The notes under the pieces: model-generated
Database searches by the model: none
What the model was told of the DNA's origin: nothing
The model's input: only the letters and a program-made list of their open reading frames with translations
Part shown: one piece after another, positions 31,820 to 36,347 of the stretch
Numbering within the stretch: the first letter of the stretch is position 1
How the letters are laid out: every line of letters begins with the position of its first letter
Assembly: GCA_021800035.1 (NCBI GenBank)
Contig: JAJYZJ010000017.1
Coordinates: forward strand, 1 to 36,347
Length of the DNA stretch: 36,347 nucleotides
From: an archaeon
GTDB taxonomy: Archaea; Thermoproteota; Thermoprotei_A; Marsarchaeales; Marsarchaeaceae
Direction of reading: 5' to 3'
Program-made: the position numbers and the translations under genes

Positions 31820-32791
31820 ATGTCAAAGGATGTTGTGAACATCGGCAGAGGCGTCACTCTGATTCGCGTAGATAATGGAGGAAGATTCAGGCCAACAAAC
31901 TGCCTGCTCATCGATTCAGAGGCTGGTCTCATCTTGATAGACCCGGGGGCGGATTCGGAGAGCAACATCAAGGCAATCACTTCCGCAGCGAAGCAGATGG
32001 GCTATCCAGAGAAAAAGGTAATGGCCGCGTTCGCCACTCATGGCCACCCTGACCACGTTGGGTGCTTCGAAAGGGTGCAAACGGCTTTTGACTGTGAGTG
32101 CTATGTTCATCCACTTGATTTTCCGCTTGCACGTTCATTTCCCGCGCACTTCAAAAAAGTAATGGCTATGCTCACAACAAGTGGTTACGTCTCCCGAGAA
32201 GAACCTGAGGGAGATTTGCTCGGGCGTCTGCTCGACGGAGTGGGCGACCAACTCGAGGCGCGAGTGAAAATTATGGAGCTTACAGATGAGACTGCAGGCG
32301 TGTACGGACTTTCGCTCGTCGAAACTCCGGGTCATACCATGGGCTCTGTAAGTCTGCTTCCGAGCGTTAACCCGGGTGTAATATTCGTTGGAGACACGGT
32401 GCTACCGACGCTCACTGCCTTCCTGACCAGCGTAGACGAATTTTTTAGGAGCATGGCAGTCTTACGTGCTAGTTCGCCGCGTATCTTGGTTCCCGGCCAT
32501 GGCGAACTTCTGAGTCCAGCGCTTGACTGGATAAATCGGATGGAGTCAAAATATCGCTCTAGGGTGGAACAGGTGATTGCCGCTGCCCAGCCAGCCATGA
32601 ACCTTTCCCGGGCGAGAACATTGATTTATGGCGACTTAAGAGACAATTTGGATCAGGTCGGAGAACGGCTTGTGGCCATGCAGCTGGCTCAGACCCTGGG
32701 ATATCTGAAATACGGGGTGACAAAGGGGTACTTCGTGGAAGATAGGTCGGATGGAATTGTCAGATTCAGAAAGGCCGAGCGAGCTGCCTGA
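31820..32791 (+). CDS. Metallo-beta-lactamase-fold hydrolase
   Basis: A second MBL-superfamily protein, 323 residues from ATG 31820 (338 from the GTG at 31775). Seen: PTNCLLIDSEAGLILIDPGA, the metal motif ATHGHPDHVG, ETPGHTMGSVS, VGDTVLPT with the bridging Asp, and LVPGHGE with the last histidine. A C-terminal helical extension (about 80 residues, QLAQTLGYLKYGVTKG) resembles the winged-helix-like tail of LACTB2-type MBL hydrolases, some of which are nucleases or thioesterases. Substrate unknown. The next gene begins inside or just after its end. Confidence 0.9.
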   Translation: MSKDVVNIGRGVTLIRVDNGGRFRPTNCLLIDSEAGLILIDPGADSESNIKAITSAAKQMGYPEKKVMAAFATHGHPDHVGCFERVQTAFDCECYVHPLDFPLARSFPAHFKKVMAMLTTSGYVSREEPEGDLLGRLLDGVGDQLEARVKIMELTDETAGVYGLSLVETPGHTMGSVSLLPSVNPGVIFVGDTVLPTLTAFLTSVDEFFRSMAVLRASSPRILVPGHGELLSPALDWINRMESKYRSRVEQVIAAAQPAMNLSRARTLIYGDLRDNLDQVGERLVAMQLAQTLGYLKYGVTKGYFVEDRSDGIVRFRKAERAA

Positions 32792-33461
32792 CAGAATTGT
32801 GCTTTACCTAGCAAGTGAAGAGGAAAGCAGGACTAATGAGGTGCAGCTTCTACTAGAGCTGTGCAGGACCAAGGGCATTTCTGTCGATATAATTGGACAG
32901 TCAGACGCTAGATTCGATGAGCAAGCGGCTCTTGCCGCAATACGTTCGATAGCCCCGCAGGTTCGTGGCCGTGTGAAGAGTGGCAGGGGTTATAGTCTTC
33001 CACTTTCGAACTCCGGCAGGTTAAGCCTCGGAAACACGCCGGTCGCCATTGTTTACTCTAGTGGTATCCCTGTAGATGTATACCCGAAGTTTCGAATGGG
33101 GAGATATTACAAACTAACAGATCTCTTTTTATCTCCGAAACGCCTGGGCCGGGAAGAACTCCTTATACAGATAATTGAGTCGAAGCCATCGCTGATTGAT
33201 CCCGAATGGACTTCCGTTGAAACCGAAGTCCAGCTCGCATCAGGTAGGGCAGACCTCCTGATACGCAGCCCGAGCGGTCTTATCCTTGTCGAATGTAAGG
33301 ATCAGGCTGACCAAGGAGCACTGGGTCAGCTTCTAAAGCAGTCGACCGGTTTGGGTGCCAAGCTGGTGCTGGCATGCTTTGATGCGAAAGAGGGGATTGC
33401 CGAGGCTTGCAGGGAGCATGGGGTGTACTTGGTAAAGCTCACCCTGGAACTTCAACGATGA
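32751..33461 (+). CDS. NucS/DUF91-like nuclease with an unfamiliar N-terminal half
   Basis: A 236-residue protein. Residues about 140-225 match the catalytic domain of NucS/EndoMS endonucleases: REELLIQIIESKPSLIDPEW, GRADLLIRSPSGLILVECK with the PD-(D/E)XK Asp, Glu and Lys, then a QLLKQSTGLGAK segment in place of the QLxRY helix. The first 120 or so residues (DRIVLYLASEEESRTNEV, then a GYSLPLSNSGRLSLGN region) do not resemble the usual NucS beta-barrel DNA-binding domain. NucS cuts mismatched or branched DNA and replaces MutSL in some archaea and actinobacteria. The ATG at 32751 overlaps the upstream gene by 41 bases; a GTG at 32799, eight bases after that stop, is an equally good start. Confidence 0.82.
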   Translation: MELSDSERPSELPDRIVLYLASEEESRTNEVQLLLELCRTKGISVDIIGQSDARFDEQAALAAIRSIAPQVRGRVKSGRGYSLPLSNSGRLSLGNTPVAIVYSSGIPVDVYPKFRMGRYYKLTDLFLSPKRLGREELLIQIIESKPSLIDPEWTSVETEVQLASGRADLLIRSPSGLILVECKDQADQGALGQLLKQSTGLGAKLVLACFDAKEGIAEACREHGVYLVKLTLELQR

Positions 33462-33497
33462 ACCACCTCAGCGGCAGTCTGCCAAAGCGAAGCTCGG

Positions 33498-33872
33498 TCA
33501 ACTCTCTGCGTATGCGTTATCTCTCCAGCGCACGGGAGCATCGTCTTTTGGTCTGTAGCTAGTCATGTCGAATAGCGGCCTTATCCTGGGGCCCACGCTC
33601 GCAATCGCTCTCTCCGCCTTCTCTGTGAGCACGTATCTGTCGTAACCCACGCGCTGCAGATGACCTCCGTCCACGAGGTTGAGCAGGAAGCTTTCGCTGC
33701 GCTTCGAGCGCTTGTGAAGCGAATAGAGCCTGCGTATGTCCTGGTTGCACACGTAACCCTTCTTTTTTGCCTCGGCCATGACCACGATGGCCCGTACGCT
33801 CAGGTTCAGGAAGTCGAATTTGTGGCCGGTCTGCATGGTCTGCAACATTTTCTTGCCAGACATCCAAAGCAT
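33498..33872 (-). CDS. Winged-helix-like DNA-binding protein, unknown role
   Basis: A small basic protein of at most 124 residues. A helix-turn-helix/wing pattern is visible: LSVRAIVVMAEAKKKG, CNQDIRRLYSLH as recognition region, SFLLNLVDGGHLQRVG, then the wing RYVLTEKAERAIAS. It looks like a compact transcription factor of the kind common in archaea. The tail is polar. Several ATGs are possible (33872, 33863, 33848). CTTATTTC on the minus strand about 36 bases before 33872 is a TATA candidate, and GCATAAACC nearer the gene would suit the later ATGs. Convergent with the NucS-like gene, 36 bases apart. Confidence 0.75.
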   Translation of the reverse strand: MLWMSGKKMLQTMQTGHKFDFLNLSVRAIVVMAEAKKKGYVCNQDIRRLYSLHKRSKRSESFLLNLVDGGHLQRVGYDRYVLTEKAERAIASVGPRIRPLFDMTSYRPKDDAPVRWRDNAYAES

Positions 33873-34290
33873 CTGGAAGGTTTATGCCGCGGGTTTCTAG
33901 AGGAGAAATAAGGGATGTTTAAAGAGCCTCCAACTGGTTTTTGAAGAAGTAAGTAAATTTTGTGCAGACTGGTCGGTGTCCCGTCGCCCTCACATCCACT
34001 GAGGGGCTGAGCAGAAGTCGTTCAACGCATTTGAACACTCTTCCTCGCATTGAGAGGCGCAGTCCTCCGCTCGTGGCAACTGTCAATCAGATGGGCGAGT
34101 GGCGATATCAGGCGTAAGGCACGGGGGCCATCGGGGTAGATTGATAAGTGTCCAAATTAAATATTTTGAACTGATATATCATCGGCCCATAGTCTGCAAC
34201 ACGAGCGAGCGGCGGCCATTTCACGCCTCTGTAGACTGCTACCGCTAATCAGCAGGGCTACCCGCACGCTTAGACGAGGGAGGTTGTCAC
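33873..34290. other. Intergenic region with an AT-rich promoter-like block
   Basis: No gene found. An AT-rich block at 34153-34180 contains TTAAATATTTT and the palindrome GATATATC, the best promoter candidate for the genes to the right, which would then have a leader of about 100 bases. In that leader AGTCT (34191-34195) can pair with AGACT (34232-34236), so a folded leader is possible. Confidence 0.4.
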
Positions 34291-34455
34291 TTGCCCTCAG
34301 TTGGTATCGAGTTTCAAAAGAGTCAACCACAGGAACGCCGGGAGCTCACGACATTATTATGGACGGACGCTTACCACATTCCAGAAGGTCTCAAGAAAGG
34401 GCCAACTCCTAAATGGTTCCTGTTGGAGGCTTGGCAGACCCATGTTCGGGGATGA
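34291..34455 (+). CDS. Small conserved-looking protein, 54 aa, before the permease
   Basis: A TTG-started ORF of 54 codons preceded by GGGAGG nine bases upstream, one of the best ribosome binding sites in the window. The product has a polar N-terminus (EFQKSQPQERRELTTLL) and an aromatic, lysine-rich second half (WTDAYHIPEGLKKGPTPKWF, then LLEAWQTHVRG). Its composition is clearly more protein-like than the overlapping permease frame at the same place. The stop lies 14 bases inside the permease gene, whose ATG at 34442 follows a GGAGG, so the two look translationally coupled. I do not know the family; a regulator or accessory subunit of the transporter is a guess. Confidence 0.55.
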   Translation: MPSVGIEFQKSQPQERRELTTLLWTDAYHIPEGLKKGPTPKWFLLEAWQTHVRG

Positions 34456-35506
34456 AACTATGCTATTGAGCGGCGCGCTCGGAGCCGTCATTAGCAGGTT
34501 TGACCCGAATGTTTACATTTCGCTCGCACTGCTCTTTGGAGTTGCTGCGCAGTTTCGCTCTATGGGTGGATATGGCCTGTTCAGATACGTATTGTCTCGC
34601 CTGAGCATGTCTCTTGGGGTTGTTTACGCTGTTGCGCTTGTCTCGGCCGTACTTTCCCCATTCATACTAAATGATGTCGTGATTCTCATCCTTACCCCGG
34701 TTCTCGCAAGGTTCTGTTCAGAGCACTCGCTTGACCCGGCGCCCCTGCTCGTCGCCGAAATCACGTTTACGAACATTGCGAGTTCACTCACGCCATTCGG
34801 TAATCCGCAGAATATATTACTCTGGCTAGAGAGCGGACTCGCTCCTTCGAAATTTGTGCAGCTCACTTGGATGCCACTCGCTGCATCATCCGTGATAGCT
34901 CTAGTCATGCTTTACCCTGTTCGTCGAGTGGCAGGAAGTTTGGTAGAAAGCCTAACACCCAAAGTGGACTGGAAGCCGGTCGCCTATCTCACGTTCGTCT
35001 CCCTGACTATATTCGTGAGCACACCTCTCGGGATTAGCGATAGCATAGCACTCGCTGTTGCGTTTGTGGGTGGATTCGTCTTCAACGCTCACAGACTGGT
35101 GAGTGTGGCCGTCGAATTCGATCTCAAATCAATGCTGATTCTCTATGTTTTTGTGGCTGCTGTGACGGCTGGTGGGCTGATTTTATCGGGCTTTCTGCAC
35201 CCCTTTGTAACCAAGGCGGCCGCAGGCACCCAGCCCTATTCCGCTCTTTTCGTGCTTGGGGTCTCCAATTTGATAGGCAATGTCCCTGCAACTCAGCTCC
35301 TGCTTACAGTAGGGACAGTTCCGCACTTGATCGCTCCCAAAATAGCGGTTGAGGCCGGTCTAGCCGGGAATATAGACCCTGTCGGATCTTTCGCAAATCT
35401 TCTGGCGCTATCTATTGCAAGGTCGGAAAAACTCAGAATCAAAAGGGCTATACTGCTCCAGGTCATTGTCGGGCTCGTGACCTACATTCCTGCGGTATTC
35501 GTTTGA
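34442..35506 (+). CDS. ArsB/SLC13-type ion transporter permease
   Basis: A membrane protein of the ion transporter superfamily (ArsB/NhaD/CitMHS/SLC13-like), 354 residues from ATG 34442. The frame is open from 34301, but the extra 47 residues do not look coded and overlap a better small ORF. About ten membrane segments are seen. Two half-repeats carry the family signatures: LNDVVILILTPVLARFC and SLTPFGNPQNILLW in the first, SNLIGNVPATQLLL in the second. It is somewhat shorter than typical ArsB (about 420) and seems to lack the first one or two N-terminal segments. Substrate (arsenite, Na+/H+, dicarboxylate, sulfate) cannot be assigned; no arsR or arsA is nearby. Confidence 0.88.
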   Translation: MFGDETMLLSGALGAVISRFDPNVYISLALLFGVAAQFRSMGGYGLFRYVLSRLSMSLGVVYAVALVSAVLSPFILNDVVILILTPVLARFCSEHSLDPAPLLVAEITFTNIASSLTPFGNPQNILLWLESGLAPSKFVQLTWMPLAASSVIALVMLYPVRRVAGSLVESLTPKVDWKPVAYLTFVSLTIFVSTPLGISDSIALAVAFVGGFVFNAHRLVSVAVEFDLKSMLILYVFVAAVTAGGLILSGFLHPFVTKAAAGTQPYSALFVLGVSNLIGNVPATQLLLTVGTVPHLIAPKIAVEAGLAGNIDPVGSFANLLALSIARSEKLRIKRAILLQVIVGLVTYIPAVFV

Positions 35507-35538
35507 GCCAAAAGACACAATCCCGACTGCCATTCCAG

Positions 35539-35880
35539 CTAACTAGTCGCCTTTAGAGCCGCAAATTTCGGTCCCTGCACAAGTTCATTGATTTTTTCTT
35601 TTGTCGCCCATACGCCTTCTCTTTGACCCGTTAGAACATGTTCGATTGAGCCATCTGAATATTCAAAGAAAACTTGAGGGATAAGGTAGTTTGGGGACCA
35701 GTCGCCATACTTCTTTACGATTTCGTCAGCCAGCCTTTCCTGGGCAAGATCATCTATATTGTAGGTCTGGAACACTGCTCCCAGTTCCTTCGCCGCCCGT
35801 TCCATTGCTTCCACTGTGGTGGGCACACAATGCGGGCACCAGTCGGCCATTACTACGATTATCTTTGAAACTTTGGCCAT
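35539..35880 (-). CDS. Thioredoxin-fold protein with CPHC motif
   Basis: A 113-residue glutaredoxin/thioredoxin-like protein. The redox-active motif WCPHC is at residues 14-18, followed by a helix (TTVEAMERAAKELG), the strand FQTYNIDD, and the cis-proline strand IPQVFFEY with GSIEHVLTG. CPHC is the pair found in DsbA and in some archaeal disulfide reductases. There is no signal peptide, so it should work in the cytoplasm. It lies 54 bases after the flavin reductase gene on the same strand, so a shared redox function or operon is possible. Confidence 0.88.
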   Translation of the reverse strand: MAKVSKIIVVMADWCPHCVPTTVEAMERAAKELGAVFQTYNIDDLAQERLADEIVKKYGDWSPNYLIPQVFFEYSDGSIEHVLTGQREGVWATKEKINELVQGPKFAALKATS

Positions 35881-35934
35881 CGATTCTCAGCCAAGTAAAT
35901 AGAGAGGACACTGACAAATAAGTTGAGCAGGGAT

Positions 35935-36347
35935 TCAACTTTGCCTGCGCTCAATTCGGGCATAGTTTCTGTCAAAGTAGATCAACGGCCAGACTCTGGG
36001 AGGTCGCGCCTCCCCCAGCGCTATCCCGTTAGCTGTGGCGTCGACCACCCTTCCAATCACTACTACATGGTCTCCTGCGTCCACAACTTTTTCGACTACG
36101 CAGTCAACAGTAGCTAACGCGCTGTTCAGCAGGGGGTTTCCGGTGGATCCCAACCTATAATCCAGCCCCCGAAAACGCTCTTCGGAAGTCTTTGTGGGGT
36201 CAGCAAATCTTCTCGCTAGCTCTTCCCCCTCCTCATTCAGTACATTCACGGCGAAAGACCTGCTCTTAGTAAGATACTTCATGGTCCTTCCGTCTTTCGA
36301 AAGTGCTACTAGCACCAGTCTCGGAGAAAGCGACAGGCTGCAAAATG
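35935..36347 (-). CDS. Flavin reductase-like FMN-binding protein (5' end outside window)
   Basis: A flavin reductase/split-barrel FMN-binding protein, entering from the right edge; 136 residues are visible. Although a GTG at 36315 could serve as start, the frame stays open to the edge and the extra codons read LSLSPRLVLVALSKDGR, the family strand, so the gene begins beyond 36347. Further family blocks: SRSFAVNVLNEEGEELARRFAD, FRGLDYRLGSTGNPLL, ALATVDCVVEKVVDAGDH, VVVIGRVVDA and the late PLIYFDRNYARI. Such proteins reduce flavin for monooxygenases or act as NADH:FMN oxidoreductases. The partner enzyme is not visible. Confidence 0.9.
   Translation of the reverse strand, partial: FCSLSLSPRLVLVALSKDGRTMKYLTKSRSFAVNVLNEEGEELARRFADPTKTSEERFRGLDYRLGSTGNPLLNSALATVDCVVEKVVDAGDHVVVIGRVVDATANGIALGEARPPRVWPLIYFDRNYARIERRQS

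Noticed and set aside
34301-34441. N-terminal extension of the permease, or a frameshift from the small ORF into it
   Set aside because: The extension is not protein-like. The small ORF is polar and its end lacks membrane character, so fusing it to the permease by a frameshift would not restore missing segments.
1-36347. CRISPR array, transposon or prophage
   Set aside because: No regularly spaced repeats, transposase, integrase or phage structural gene was seen on either strand; the Cas4-like gene alone is not evidence of CRISPR.

Overview
The window looks like a piece of an archaeal chromosome of about half G+C (judged by eye). The archaeal signs are a PolB2-type family B DNA polymerase, a homoserine dehydrogenase without an ACT domain, a helix-turn-helix/CBS regulator of archaeal type, many GTG and TTG starts, and TATA-like boxes only about 25-35 bases before start codons, as expected for leaderless or short-leader transcripts. 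A uvrBAC operon, which among archaea occurs patchily, points to a mesophile or moderate thermophile. A TACK lineage related to Nitrososphaeria/Thaumarchaeota is my best guess, but no rRNA, tRNA or ribosomal protein gene is present to fix it. I see no CRISPR array, insertion sequence, integrase or phage gene.

Layout. 1-657: two small unknown genes ending tail to tail. 1317-2525: M20 metallo-hydrolase. 2891-4903 (minus): PolB2-like polymerase with a palindrome next to its promoter. 5162-8476 (minus): cation/proton antiporter with CBS domains and an MFS exporter. 8789-9355 (minus): XRE-CBS regulator, divergent from 9451-14333, which carries threonine synthase, a MoaD/SAMP-like sulfur carrier, an E1-rhodanese activating enzyme, homoserine dehydrogenase and homoserine kinase. 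14334-15171: sparse region with two doubtful small ORFs. 15172-19808: Cas4-like nuclease, exonuclease III, a medium-chain dehydrogenase, a DUF72 protein and a metallo-beta-lactamase-fold protein. 20188-21173: a cysteine-rich zinc-ribbon protein and a YbjQ-type protein, divergent around a palindrome. 21693-24869: small and large subunits of a molybdenum hydroxylase. 24945-31497: uvrB-uvrA-uvrC with 4-base overlaps. 31663-33872: possible membrane peptide, second metallo-beta-lactamase-fold protein, NucS-like nuclease, winged-helix protein. 34291-35506: a 54-residue gene overlapping an ArsB/SLC13-type permease. 35539-36347 (minus): thioredoxin-fold protein and a flavin reductase cut by the window edge.

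How the genes work together. Two themes stand out. The first is amino-acid and sulfur metabolism: hom and thrB make O-phosphohomoserine, thrC consumes it, and a complete ubiquitin-like sulfur-transfer pair sits directly between them. This suggests that the ThrC-fold enzyme may also, or instead, accept sulfur from a protein thiocarboxylate. The second is DNA repair: PolB2, a Cas4-like nuclease, Xth, UvrBAC and a NucS-like nuclease lie within about 31 kb, although not in one operon. The strongest leads are the thrC/MoaD/E1 module, the altered polymerase with its palindrome, the hidden small gene before the permease, the NucS-like protein with an unfamiliar N-terminal half, and a Mo hydroxylase without an adjacent FAD subunit.
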